Translations under genes and position numbers: made by a program | The notes under the pieces: generated by a model | The model's database searches: none | Told to the model about the DNA's origin: nothing | What the model saw: the letters and a program-made list of their open reading frames with translations, nothing else | Source: Chromera velia | Taxonomy: Eukaryota; Sar; Chromeraceae | Direction of reading: 5' to 3' | Length of the DNA stretch: 31,600 nt | NCBI GenBank assembly: GCA_018398765.1 | Contig: JAHBMJ010001305.1 | Location: 1,409 to 33,008 of the forward strand | Shown here: positions 1 to 11,728 of the stretch, piece by piece | Position numbering within the stretch: position 1 is the first letter of the stretch | How the letters are laid out: each line of letters starts with the position of its first letter

Positions 1-1538
1 GGGGGGGGGGGCAGGAGGACGAAAAGCGAAGATAATGGGTCAAAGCAAGAAGGAAGGGAAGAAGCGAACAAGGGAAGAAAGAGGGAAGGAAAAAGAATAC
101 GTGAAGGGAAAAGGAAACAGGGAGCTAGAAATCAAGACAAGAAAACAAGTGGAAAAGGATAGGACGAAGAAGCAGGTCGCAGGAAAAAAGGAAAAAAGGG
201 AAACCACCACCGTGAAATGGAAAGCAAAAGAGATACACCGAGGAAGAGTGGAAGAAAAATGGAAGCCAAAGAGGGACGAGAGGCAAGGAAAGCATCAGAG
301 AAGGAAAAAGGAAAGGAAAGAAAAAGAAAAGAAAAGAAAAGAAAAGAAAAGAGAAGGAAAAGGGAGGAGGCGAGCATGTAGAGCGAGGAAACGAAAGAGT
401 CAGGCATAGAGAGGCTCCTGCAGCTATGCATATGGTCTGCGTGCATGTAAAGAGAAAAGCAAGGGAAGAATGAATGGATGGATGTTGACTCTTCAAGTAC
501 AGACCATTGAATCCTTCCCCTCCTCCCTCTCTTGTGTTCTCTCCTGTCCACTTGATGTGCACTCTTGCTACCAGGATTGAACGATTGAACGCATGCGCTA
601 CGGAGGCGACGGTCGGGTACGAGCGGGCGAACAGTTACGACTCGTGATGGGTTTGCCTCTTGGGGGGAAATTTAATCAGCTTCCAACGTGCTGTGTGTAC
701 TGATTATGGATCGAGTCTAGGATCGAGTCAAGCCCGACAACTTGAATTTTGGGGTGATTGAATACTCCCGTTTTATATTTTTTTGAGTTTAAAATAAGTT
801 TAAACGAACTTTTCCGGAAGGATGCGACACTTCTTCTGCTTACATGGATGTTTAGATTCATTTAATTTATAATTTTTATGCAATGCAAAAATTAATTATT
901 TTTGTAAGCTAATTTTGTGCCAGTGTAATTTAAATCAGAGCCCAACGCAATTTTCATAGATCGAGTTCAAGTTAGACCTGTTTACGAGTCAAAAAAAAGT
1001 TAGAGATCACCCGGCCCAGCATCAAACATTCAAAGTATATTGACACTGAAATCTAGGCTGAAACTAGACCCGAAAAAAACGTGAAAAAATATATATATAG
1101 TAGAAAAAAATTCATTTTTTTGAAATTTTGAACTAGATTTCGAATTTGCAATTGAATTAAACCTTCTAAAAATTTTATTTCAGGTTACACGCTATATCAA
1201 AAATCTAAGAGCAAATCATACCTGGAGTCATACCGACTATGATTAAAGATGGTCAAAATTTAAGATAAGATTAAGATCTTAGAAGCTAACTTGCAAGATC
1301 TTTTAGTTATTTAAAGTTTGTCTGAGTTAATTATACAACACTACATATTTAATAATGCCAGTTTCCGTATAAGTATAGAGAAATGAGTACAAAAATAATT
1401 TATTATGATTCGAAAGCTTTGTTGAGTTTTAATTTAGATGCTTCTAACTATAGAGTTCGAATTACGCTTCTTTTGCCCTGCACTTGAACTTGGTTGAACA
1501 GATCCTAGAACAGATCGAGTCTTTATGATGGTATGTAA
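1..1538. other. Non-coding flank: purine-rich tract then AT-rich DNA
   Basis: The first 400 bases are almost purely A and G on the + strand, with a run of ten G at the very start and an AAAAG-type microsatellite at about 311-355. Open frames here are low-complexity Lys/Arg/Glu strings and do not look like protein. From about 700 to 1500 the DNA is AT-rich with many stops in all frames. No gene is seen. The opening G run may be an assembly edge effect. Confidence 0.6.
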
Positions 1539-3347
1539 TCACGATGCGAGCAGAGTTCTCACTCTGTCATCAAGGACTGCCTTGGAGAAGGTGCTGAAGG
1601 AATCCAAAATCTCCAGCGACACTGACGCCCCAGTATCGGACTGCGATGGAACTCCTCTCCCTTCTTCTGCCTCCGTGAAACTCCCTGCGTTCTCATTACC
1701 ATTCTTTGGCTTTCTGAAGACGACAAAGTGCGGCAACGCACGCACACCCAGAGACTTACACCACCCTTTGGTAGCTTCGAAGTCCACTTGACACAGACAA
1801 ACTCTTCCGTCTCTGTAAGCGAGACGCTCACACAAATTTGCAAAGTCTTCTTCCCTCTTTTCACAAGCCTTGCACCAGTCTGCGCGCACCATCACCACCG
1901 CACTAGAGCACCCCGACCGTCCCACCTCACGCGCGACGTCGTCCACACACGCCACAGATGGCAGACGCGCAAAGGAGTCGCTCAACACACGAGACACCCC
2001 CCCCTCTGAAGAGGAGACAGACTCCATTCCCTCCCACTCGGGCGCTTCCTCGTCCTCTGACTCTTCTCCCCCGTCTCTGAACCCGCACCTTTTGAGAGAC
2101 TCCGGCTCTCGAGGCCAGTTCAATGCCTCCCAATAATCCTCCCATCCTTTCCCCTTGCGACCCAAAACAAACTCACTCTGCGAACTCAATGCAGAGAGGG
2201 CAAAACCAAGTGCCAGACACCCCGTGACACTCAATTCTGCTTTCTTCTTCCCATCAGACGCGGCAGCTGCAGACTGCGAAAGAAAGGGCAGCGCATTTCC
2301 AAGAAACGAAAGCGTGCGAGGGGCAAACAGGCCCTCATCAAGGAGAGAAAGCAGGGCAGCAGGTGCAACACTCGCATATCTAAACAAACACTCAGAAGAA
2401 CCCCTCTCGGCCTCTCCCCATCTGTCGGCCAAGAGATTTCTCTGCAGCTCATCCTCACACCCTACTGTGTCGAGGACAAAACACTTCTCCCCCCCACTCC
2501 CCCTCAACGAGTCAATAGTACCTGTCTCCCCCTCTAGAGCCTCTATCGCAACCTCTACAAAACTCCTCCCCTCACTAGCATCCTCAACTAACACAGCCCC
2601 CCCGAGTCGCGTGAAGGCATCGCGCTCTGCCTCTCCCATCTGCCTTGATGTGCACACGGCTACACGCGCACCCATTGCTCTTGCAAGGGTTAAGGCAACT
2701 GCTGCGGCAAGCCCAGCACCCAGCACCACCACAACTTTCCCCTTGAGGGAATCAGAGGTGGCCCGGTAAGCCTGTGCCTCTCCCTTCCCTTGAAAGGGAA
2801 CCAGGCGAGACAGCGCGGCCATCACAGACAAAGAGATGGCTGAGAGTTCGGGCAGCAGTGGGGACTCTCCAAGTTTGTCGGAGACGGGAAAAGAATGTCT
2901 TGTGTCGAAATCGGATTCCGAAGAACCGCCATCTTTTACACTGACGAGCCGTGTACCCTCAGTGATCTCAGATACACTCTCAGGACCTTTCAAATCAGAC
3001 CCAGCCGACGCATCCCCCCCCCCCTTGCTGGGTGATACACTCTCAGCCGCCGTCCCAATTGCCAAACGGATCACATGACCCTCCTCAGCAGACCCTTTTC
3101 GGACATTCCCCGGAGACGAATCTAAAATTCCTGCAGCAGCCAAGAGCTTCTCTGTCCCCAGAGGGGCGCCACTCACGGACACCCTTCGGACACGAACACG
3201 GCGAGACGGAACGGCCCCGTCTCCCACGGCCTGCCACGCCACTAAGCGGCGGAGGCGGCAGAGCCGACTTGAACTGCACAGAGCTCTCCCTATACAAAAG
3301 CTTGCCAGCGTAAGGCAGATACAGAACAATAATTTTTGGGGTCTCAT
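1539..3347 (-). CDS. Secretory/plastid-type preprotein with Rossmann-like and C-terminal thioredoxin-like domains
   Basis: An intronless 602-aa frame ending in TGA. The first residues (MRPQKLLFCICLTLASFC) form a signal peptide, followed by an Arg/Ser-rich stretch. That is the bipartite pattern of nuclear proteins sent to a complex plastid, so plastid targeting is inferred. At about residue 200 a strand and glycine loop (KVVVVLGAGLAAA) begins a Rossmann-type nucleotide-binding fold. At about 487-545 lies a thioredoxin fold with the redox pair in ADWCKACEK and a later RALPHF that supplies the cis-Pro. The region between them is acidic and unrecognised. A dithiol-disulfide role is likely from the CxxC motif; the substrate is unknown. 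The start is the first Met and gives the only frame with a signal peptide. It lies divergent from the caspase-like gene. Confidence 0.8.
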   Translation of the reverse strand: MRPQKLLFCICLTLASFCIGRALCSSSRLCRLRRLVAWQAVGDGAVPSRRVRVRRVSVSGAPLGTEKLLAAAGILDSSPGNVRKGSAEEGHVIRLAIGTAAESVSPSKGGGDASAGSDLKGPESVSEITEGTRLVSVKDGGSSESDFDTRHSFPVSDKLGESPLLPELSAISLSVMAALSRLVPFQGKGEAQAYRATSDSLKGKVVVVLGAGLAAAVALTLARAMGARVAVCTSRQMGEAERDAFTRLGGAVLVEDASEGRSFVEVAIEALEGETGTIDSLRGSGGEKCFVLDTVGCEDELQRNLLADRWGEAERGSSECLFRYASVAPAALLSLLDEGLFAPRTLSFLGNALPFLSQSAAAASDGKKKAELSVTGCLALGFALSALSSQSEFVLGRKGKGWEDYWEALNWPREPESLKRCGFRDGGEESEDEEAPEWEGMESVSSSEGGVSRVLSDSFARLPSVACVDDVAREVGRSGCSSAVVMVRADWCKACEKREEDFANLCERLAYRDGRVCLCQVDFEATKGWCKSLGVRALPHFVVFRKPKNGNENAGSFTEAEEGRGVPSQSDTGASVSLEILDSFSTFSKAVLDDRVRTLLAS

Positions 3348-4132
3348 ACGGCACGGAGTGAAATAATATCCAAAGTCTGTGGAACTACGAAGTCTAAATC
3401 AAGACTGTCAACTAACCACGCCAGTTTGAAAAGGCTCCGCTTATGACCGACTCAAAGAGCCTTAAATAATTGGCACTCTGCTGTCTCTTACCCTGATCTC
3501 CCTCTTGTGCACTGGGCCCGCATCCTCACAAACAAATGTAGCGCAGAGTTCGGGACTTCAATGAGAGACGGAACGCCCCAATCCGTCTCCTTTCTTTTGC
3601 AGAGAAATCTCTGTGACACGCCTGCACTTCCGCTGCGATTCTCGATGCCGGAAGCAACTGCTCTGGGAATGGATTTTCTCGCTGCAGAACTGATGATTTC
3701 AGTCACCAGCTACATCAGTTCAGTTGGATAAATGTGGATGTGACGGCCGGTGGCATGCCGGTGGCAGACGGAGAATGACGGTGGGTGATCGGTGGGTGCG
3801 ACTGCCATGCATGGGTCGGCCGCGCGCGCGTTCACTGCGCGCCCGCGGCCCCGAAATTGGGCCCGAAAGACCTCTTTCTGTGCACTGTTGTGCATGCGAA
3901 ATGATACGCGACCCAGAAATCGGCTCACCGAAAGGAAGTCTTCCATGATTGCAGACTGGCACATACTGACACGCACGGAAGCTGTGACTTGTTTATACGT
4001 AGGCGTGTTATTCGCAATTGTGCACGGTAATAAGCACTTCCTCGAGCACTTCATTCGTGTGGACTGAGGGCGCGCACTAATCCATCCCGAGGAGAGAGGG
4101 AGGGGCGCTGACCCAAAGAGAGAAGGAGGGGG
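3348..4132. promoter_or_regulatory. Divergent intergenic region (probable shared promoter)
   Basis: This 785-base spacer separates the start of the minus-strand thioredoxin-like gene from the start of the plus-strand caspase-like gene, so both promoters should lie here. It holds GCATGC-type palindromes near 3805-3815 and 3890, of the kind clustered at 15.1-15.3 kb. An in-frame TGA at about 4109-4111 closes the caspase frame upstream of its ATG. Short frames in this stretch overlap on both strands and show no domain. No clear TATA box can be claimed. Confidence 0.4.
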
Positions 4133-7100
4133 ATGTGGTGGAAAGGGGCGGGATGGGATCCTGCCTCTGCAGGCCGCCACGCTATTGTGATAGGGAACGA
4201 TCAGTACACGTCGGGACTGTCGAACTCGAGGCAGAGTGCGAAGAGATTCCACGAGGTTCTTGTGTCGAGGTACTCATTCAAGACCGTCTACCTCGAGAAT
4301 GCAACAAACCAACAAATGGTGTCTGCCGGCACAGACCTTGTCAGGCGGTGTCGCGTGTCGTCGTCGAAGACCCCCATCGCCGTCTTATTCTTTTCAGGAC
4401 ACTCGGAGAGTAGGGACAACAAGCAGGTCCTCCTAGGTATTGACGTCAAAGTGGTCAGTCAGTCTGTCAGTTTGAGTAGAAACGCACCTTCCGACCTTTT
4501 GATACATGTGCATATGATTCCAAACTTGATCTCTCTTTATTGATCTATGCAGGGTCTTTTCGGCGCAAGGGCTTGTTTTGACCTTCAGAAGTTTGCAAAA
4601 GACCTCGCGGGTTCTGCCCCTGCAACCCGTCTACTCTTATTTTTAGACACAGGCAGAGTGGAGGTATCTCCTGAGGTGGCGGACCTCGCAGGTCTCGAGG
4701 CGTACTCCAACCTTCTACAGCGGCCCAGTGCCTCTCCCCTAGGGCACTTGAGCATACCGCCTGTGCTTTCACACCTTGTGCTTTCTGCCTGTGAGCCCAG
4801 CGCCTTCGTCACCCTTGCACGGTCGGGGGAGACGGGGCTGGAGGACGCAGAGGTGCCCCCGTCTGCGTTCACAGATGCGCTGTCGAAAGTTTTGTCTTCT
4901 GATGGTGCGATCGGGGGAGAAGGGAGTGGGGCGGAGAAAGAAGGGGTGATGGCGGGAAAAGGAGGAGTGCCACTTGTGGACCTTGTGAGTCGTCAAGTGA
5001 AGTCTGTCTTCAAGGAGACGGGAGGAAGGGAATGCCCCTGGCTGTGGACAAATTTTAGGGAACCCTGGGTGCTCACGGTCAGTCTGTCAATTCTTTCGTT
5101 CTATTTCACTGGAGTCGTTTCTGTGACAGTGAAAGGGGTCGAGCAGGAAAGGCTCCTTCGTACTGCGTCTAAAGAAAGTCTCTCCCTTGGACTCTTTGTT
5201 TCGATCCCCAGCCCTTTCGAGATCTGATGGGTCTGCTTTGAATCTCTCTGCCCTGTCCTTTCTTGCTCTTGTCTGTATCTTGAATGAATCCGCATGTCGC
5301 ACTTTCATTCTGACATCTGCCTCCCAGTTTTCTGGCTGCCTGTCTCCCTGCGACTCTTCCCTTTTGACCCCTTTTCGCTTTCCGCCTTTCATCCTCTCTC
5401 ATTGCAGCCGGTGATCAAACAACAACAGCAAGAGGGAGGGGGGGCGGTGGCGGTGCAACCACAGGGATCTCCTTCTCCCCGCCCGTCGCGCCTGTCTGTG
5501 CCCCCCCCCGGTTCCGCTCCGCCTTCCTCTGCCCCTGCTCTTTCTTCCTGTCTCTCCCCCTCTGCCTCCGCCCAGGCAGCAGATGAGGAGGAGGCAAGCA
5601 GCCCGTCCGAGGGACCAGATGCTAGTCTCCGATCTCCCGCGCTGTCTCCCTTCCAGAAGATCCCCACAGAACCGGATCAAGAGGAAAGCACAGGGTGGGC
5701 TGGGGGGAAGGATAGCTCGGCAGGCCCCATACTGCCTATAGAAGAAGTGCAGGACGCAGGAGGGGAGGTGCCAGTCACCTCTGTTCCCCCGGATGATTCC
5801 AAACCCGCCCCCGCATCGTCACCCGACCGCAAGGGCTCGCAAAGGAGGGGACGGCGGAGGAGTGCCCCGAAGGCTGCTGAAGGTACTCACTATTTATTAG
5901 CGGCAGTCGATGGTGACGGGGAGGGGGGGGGCCTTTCTTCGTCCTCTTCTGTGATGCCAGAGGGTCCAGACGGCCGGGGCCCTTCAGGTACCGTTGGGGG
6001 CCCTCAGCAGCAACAGCCGCCCCCGGCAGAGTTCCTTGAAGACCTCTTGGGTGTGGTGAGGTATGAGCGGAAAGGGGAGGAAGATGGGGTGATTGATAAC
6101 GCACCCACAGCAGAGGGGGGGACTGAAAAAATTCTAGATGCAATTGACAAGCCAGAATCCTCCCAATCCCCCCCGCCCCTTTTGTCTTCCTCTTCTTCTG
6201 CGTACTGCGGGACGATTCCGACAGTCCAAATTCGCCTCCCGTCTCCTCAAGAGCAGTCAGCTTCACCGTCTGCAGGTGGAGTGGTCACAGCTCTGGTGGT
6301 GAACAACCGGGACATTCCCAGTGCATCAGGGTCGGGTAACTCCCCGGGCGGGCTTTCCTCGAGTGCTCTGTCTCCTGAGCAGCAGAGTCCTCCGGGGGAT
6401 TGTGCAAGTCCCCCGTCTCCAATAGCGGTGGGGGAGGAAGAGGAGGAGGATTTACTGTCGTTTGATCTTCCCGACCCGTTTACGTCTCATGAGATCTTTT
6501 CGGGATCGGGGCCGCGCGTCCGGCTCCCCCTAGGCACCGATGGGTGTCTAGTTTATGAGGGGGGGTCCGATGCGGAGGGGGGTAGGTCGGGTAGCGGCGT
6601 CGCTTTTTGGGCGAACGGCGATAAGTTTACGGGAAGTTTTGAAAAGGGAGTGCGGGAAGGGGAGGGTATCTATTGGTGGTTCGAGGGAGGGAGGTATGCA
6701 GGGCAGTGGGTCGAGGACAAACGTGAAGGGAAGGGAGTTTTTCTCTTTCCAGATGACTGCAGTGTGTATGAGGGGGGGTGGGAGAAGGATGTTATGCATG
6801 GGCCCGGAAGGATGCTGTTCGGGGTTGACCATTGGTTAACTCCCCGTGTCAACCGGGGAGAGGGGGGGGATGGAAAAGAGAAAGAGCAAACGCATGATGT
6901 AGTGCTGAACGCCGATGGGTGTGCTTTTTGGGGAGAGTGGAAAGAAGGAAGCCCAGATGGGTTTGGGGTTTTAATTGATGTTGCAAAGAGAGTTTTGTTT
7001 GGGGGGATTTGGAGTAGGGGGCAGCCTGTCTCGAGGTGTCCTCCTCCTGCGGGGGTGGACATCCCGTCTTTTCCAAATTGGTCGGTGCGTGGGGTGGACA

Positions 7101-9649
7101 TGGGGAGTCGGGGCACTTTGAACGAATCCTCCGGGTCGTCCCGAGTGGGCGCCGCCGCAGCGTCCCCCGGTGTCTCTCCGGATGCCCAGACTTCCTCTTC
7201 AGCAGGCGGAGGGGACAGAGGAAAGTCATTTGGGACCGCTGTGGAGGAGGGGGGGCTGAGTCTGGAGTCGTACATCAACGAGACTCAGACTGAATTGGGG
7301 GTGCGGAGTGGCGCACCTGCCTCCGCTTCGTCAGAGCAGGAGGCAGCAGCAGCAGCTGCAGCGGGGCAGCTGGGGGGTCCCCAGGCGGTTGTTGTGACCC
7401 AACCTTCTTTTATTGCGTGGTATATGCGAAAGAATAGGAAGAAGGACTTGAAGGCAGCCAAGAAAAACCTAGAGGAAGACGGAGGCAAGAAGGAAGGGGC
7501 GTCTGGTACAGAGCTTCAGTCAGCCTCCTCTTCCTCGTCTGCAGCTTTGCCGTCTCCCGATGCAGCCGCGGCCTCTTCCTCTCCTGCCCACCCTCTTTCT
7601 CTGATCCCTCCCCCACAAGACGCACCTGCCGATACACACACAGAAGCAGATGCAGGTGAGGTGGAGGAAATCGGAGTTCTCGACCCCGTTGCAGGGTCCG
7701 AGAATCCGGAGAGGGAAGTGTCACAGGGTGCACCGCAGATGGTCTCTATCGATCTTTTGGGATTAGATCAAACCGTCACGCAAGAGACGGGAGACGGCTC
7801 TGGAGGCGCGGCCGCTTCCGGTGGCCGCTCCTCCAGTGTCGCACCACAGGGGGCCTCCGCTGCAGCCGCTGCCTCCCGTGCGGTCCATATGCGCGCGCGT
7901 CGAGGGTTCTGCACTGTCGGGTGGCCGGAACCGACGGCCGCCCTGCAGGAGTATGTTGGGGAGAGGGAGACTGAGCCAGAGACAGAGGGTGCACCCCTGC
8001 AGCCCCACGGTAAAGGTGTGGCCACATTTGCAAATGGAGATCGGTATGAGGGCGATTTTGTCAGAGGTGCACGAGAGGGACGGGGTGTATATGCGCAGTC
8101 GGTTGGGGGAAAATATGACGGTAAGTGGTCGGGTGAGATGATGCACGGGTACGGGTCTTTTGCCTTTCCCGATGGCATCACTCGTTATGAAGGGGGGTGG
8201 GTGGAGAATCGGATGGAGGGGTATGGAGTGATGCACTATGGCATCGTGGAAGGGTCAAAGAACGCGTATCGGTATGAGGGGCAGTGGCGTGCTGATTTAC
8301 AGCACGGTCACGGTACGTTCATCAGTCCTGAGGGGAAAACGATCTACGGAGGGAGGTGGACGCTAGGACAGCCCCACAAGCTGGGTGCTCGTATGAAGCG
8401 TCTGGCAGTGGACTTCATGGAATCCATGCCTGTGATTGGCCACGTGACCTCTCTCGGGTATACCATCAGGGGTGATACAGATAGCGCCAAGAGGGCAGCT
8501 GGGAAGGCGACGTCGAATATGTTGAGTTTGGGAGGGGCGATTGCCGGAGGGCTGGTCATGGGTCCTCTGGGGGCTGTTGCCGGTGCGATGGCTGGCTGTG
8601 CGGTTGGTCAGGTTGGAGAGATGGGGGTGAACACAACGATCCTCGACAAGAACAAACGCTCTGCAAAGGGAACGTGAGTTGAGGAGGAATCTTTTTTGCG
8701 CGGTCGACCGCATGTACAGATAGATGGTTGAGGAACGCGTGTATTCCCATATTCAGTGTGATGGCAGCCGGATGGGCATAGTAATTTTGATCAGATTGAG
8801 AACAGGCAGACAGTCTCCATTCTTTCGTTTCACAGTCACTCGGGCGTTTGCGTGATAGACTGTATTCTAGTGTTTGGTTCTTGACTCCGTCTCTTCTTTT
8901 GGAAAGAATTTGTTTTCCGTTTGTCGTTCCGTATTCGCATTTTTGAGGTTTGCAGTGGCCTTGGGATGGTTATACAACGGTTTTCAATTGCCTTTCTGCG
9001 GCTGTACGTGCGGTTTTTTTTGTGTTGCAGGTTTCGAGACTTCAAAGCCGTGGACTCGAGCGTTGAGATTGCCGTGTCGGGTGCAGTGTCGGGTCTGACG
9101 GCCGGACTTGCCTCGGGCATGGGGACAGTGTTGGCGAACCACGCTGCGAACACAGCGTCTGTGGTTGCAGACCCTTTCCAGAGAGTGGCAACGAAATACG
9201 TGGCCTCGAAAGGTGTTAGCGAGGGCGTGAAGCGACACAGGCGATCGAAAAAGGGGGGGAAGGACAGTGGCACGAGTTCCCAGGATGGGGGGACAGATAC
9301 GCCCGCGTCAGGAGGCGGGGGTAGTGGAGTGAAAAAGAAAGACAGCCTGGCGTGTGAGCGGATTGATGAGGAGACAGAGGCAGAGGATGAGGAGGATGAC
9401 GATGAGTTTTTTGGTCTTGTCGGAGATGGAGCCTCTGCTCCTGCGTCGGCTGCGGCAGCAGGCAGTGGGAGTGGAGCGTCGGCTGGGAAGGAGAAGGCGA
9501 AGGATGGGGGGGAGAGTTCAGGAAGGCGAAAGAAAGAGAAGGAGGATGAAAAGAAAAATGCTGCGGCTGCTGCAGCTGTGGCTCGAGAGCAAAGACTTCG
9601 GGAGTGGGAAAGAAAAGAAAAGGATCGCAAATGGCGAGAGAAGGGCTAG
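4133..9649 (+). CDS. Pseudocaspase-MORN repeat-glycine zipper protein (4 exons, ~1,576 aa)
   Basis: Exons 4133-4453, 4553-5077, 5408-8673 and 9031-9649; introns 4454-4552 and 5078-5407 are phase 0 and 8674-9030 is phase 2, all GT-AG. Residues ~15-280 are a C14 caspase-like domain: RHAIVIGNDQY, the His motif FFSGHS (His90), then LLLFLDTGRVE (~134-144) where the family has D-x-C, and LSACEPSAF of the p10-like part. The catalytic Cys is thus replaced by Gly141, so it is probably inactive. A long Ser/Pro/Gly-rich linker follows. MORN block 1 (~660-820) has about four motifs (for example YAGQWVEDKREGKGVF) and block 2 (~1148-1270) has about four more (YEGGWVENRMEGYGV). Then comes a Gly/Ala zipper (~1320-1400, interrupted by intron 3) and a charged Lys/Glu tail. 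MORN repeats usually bind lipid or scaffold proteins at membranes. The start is uncertain: a CTGCAG just before GCCGCCACG (about 4172) could instead be an acceptor from an unseen upstream exon. Confidence 0.82.
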
Positions 9650-10812
9650 GATCGAGAACAACACTTTTGGGACCGATCTAGGTGCTGTTAAGGGAATGCA
9701 TTGAGAACGTTATTATTTTTCACTTGTATATACCTGGCAGGTTTTCTTTTTGTTTTATGTTAGGTTTCATACGTTCAGGGGTGTATGTATGCATACTGTT
9801 ATAACGCAGTGACCGCCCGCAAACGTTGCGATAAGTAGTGTTGTGGGCCGCATGATGGGCATGTTAGTTTACTGCTAGGTTTACTATTATGCAGTAGATT
9901 CTAATTTAGGCCTAAAATTAGCTAAGCTAAGCCAGTTTGTATAATTGCGAAATGTTATGGAGTAAGGGTGCATCATTTAACAATCTGTCCTGCATGTCGT
10001 GACTTGCCGACTAGCTTGCCGAATGGTAGATGTCTATTATGACTCAATTATTATGAGCCGATGGTGTATGATGATGATCATAATCCTAAAAAATGTTTTA
10101 GCAATTAAGAACTTTGCAGTGCCAAGAAGGCCAGGATCTAGGCCAGGATTATGATTCATAATGGAATGAACAAAAAGAGATAGGACTCGATTAAAAGAAA
10201 AAACATTTTGTTACTAACGGATAAGGCACGGTCGTGGGAAGACATGGAGAGCCCATAGGTGATTAAGAATTTTCGAGTCGCGGTTTAGAGATTTTGTTAC
10301 ATTGATTGCACAAGAAATTCAAGTTCTTCCAAATTTAGTTCCAAATACAAACAGAAATTACCAGGGAAATCAATTGATACCCAGATCTATATACATTTTT
10401 TTATTAGTTCATAGAATAGTTAAAAACACTCTCAATTTGTTCCACTGTCAATCTGTTCAAATAGCACTGGCAAGTCAAATAAATTGAAAACTTTCAGTCG
10501 GCGTTCCAATTCTTTCAAATAAACCGTTCTTTTACTCAGAAAAAAACAAAAAACCTTGACACATATGGTTTTTTCCATACAGATATTTTCTGAGTGAGCC
10601 AGGCTTTAGTTTCGAATTGACAACGCAGCGGTTTAATTAGGATCACGCGGTTTAGGCACGTTTCGACCCGGGGCTTTTACAACAAACTTGAAGCCTGACT
10701 TCTGCTGAGTCGCTCCAATTCGTAGACCGTTTGCTCTCTGCGTGGATTGCGTTTTTCCTTTAATTCAAGTACCTCTCAAGTACATATTCTCATGGCGAGG
10801 AGATCGACCAGC
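9650..10812. other. Convergent intergenic region, AT-rich
   Basis: This is the 3' side of two convergent genes. From about 9700 to 10700 the DNA is AT-rich with frequent stops. The short plus-strand frame at 10302-10487 has no recognisable content. No polyadenylation signal, tRNA or repeat could be supported. Confidence 0.5.
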
Positions 10813-11610
10813 TCAATCCCTGCAGTTAAGAGCCGTGGAGCATTGGCTGCATGCGTCCTCTGCTGCCTCCACACAGCAGCAGAGCCTCTGGGCGTTCATG
10901 ATCACTTCATTGGTCGAGTCGGGAGTCCGGTCACAGTACGTGTCACAGCACGACCCTGGGTACCCCGCACACCTGCAATTCAATTTAAAGAACGCATTTA
11001 TTCAAAGTATATACGTTGTGTGCCTATGTAGGAAGTCTGGCAACGTGACGCACCAGGAAAATGCAGGAAGGAATACGACGCGAATTCTGAAATGTACAGC
11101 TTTTTGACTTAATTTCAAGAGATCGGAGAGGCATGCTCCCTCCGCGCGACCACGCAAAGATCGATTCCGGACTGCCTCGATCGCATCGCTTTTGTGTCAC
11201 GTATGTTGGAGGGATCGAGGAGTGAAAGCTACCGCAGGGCAATCGTCTGATGCCGAGACACTGTTTATCGCAGCAAAAAAACACACGGACATTTGTGGAC
11301 ACACGCTCAAAACCTTCCTGAACGCGTGCAAAATCGGCCTCTTTACTTAATTCCTCGTGAGAATTGATTGGATGGCTCGATCCGTCTCTATGCATCTTTT
11401 GATATGCGTGGATCCGTCGTCCAATTATCTGTTGAGACATCTACACATTCACTGGAACGTGCACACCGAGCCTTGAACGCCCACAGCCTATGCGCGTACC
11501 TGGTCTGAATAATGTGGTCATCGTCGTTCGGCGGTACTTCCCCGACAACTCCATCTTTCATGTACAGAGGGGCTGCGGTGCTGACGCTGCACCATCCGTT
11601 GTAGAACTGC

Positions 11611-11641
<31 letters not shown>

Positions 11642-11697
11642 GAGACATCCAACGGTCAAGAGCCGACGGGTAATGTGAGCCGGATGTCAACTTTCTC

Positions 11698-11728
<31 letters not shown>

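Noticed and set aside
35-562. Overlapping plus and minus frames in the first 560 bases
   Set aside because: They are translations of a purine-only tract (Lys/Glu/Arg one way, Phe/Ser/Leu the other) and show no protein-like pattern.
1440-1475. GAGTTCGAATT resembling a tRNA T-loop
   Set aside because: No matching acceptor, D or anticodon stems could be found around it.
2155-2769. 204-aa plus-strand open frame
   Set aside because: It is antisense to the thioredoxin-like gene, with Ser/Thr/Ala-rich composition mirroring that gene's codons and no domain.
10742-11107. Plus-strand frames of 121 and 94 aa
   Set aside because: The opposite strand encodes the Cys-rich last exon with correct phase and acceptor, so these are antisense shadows.
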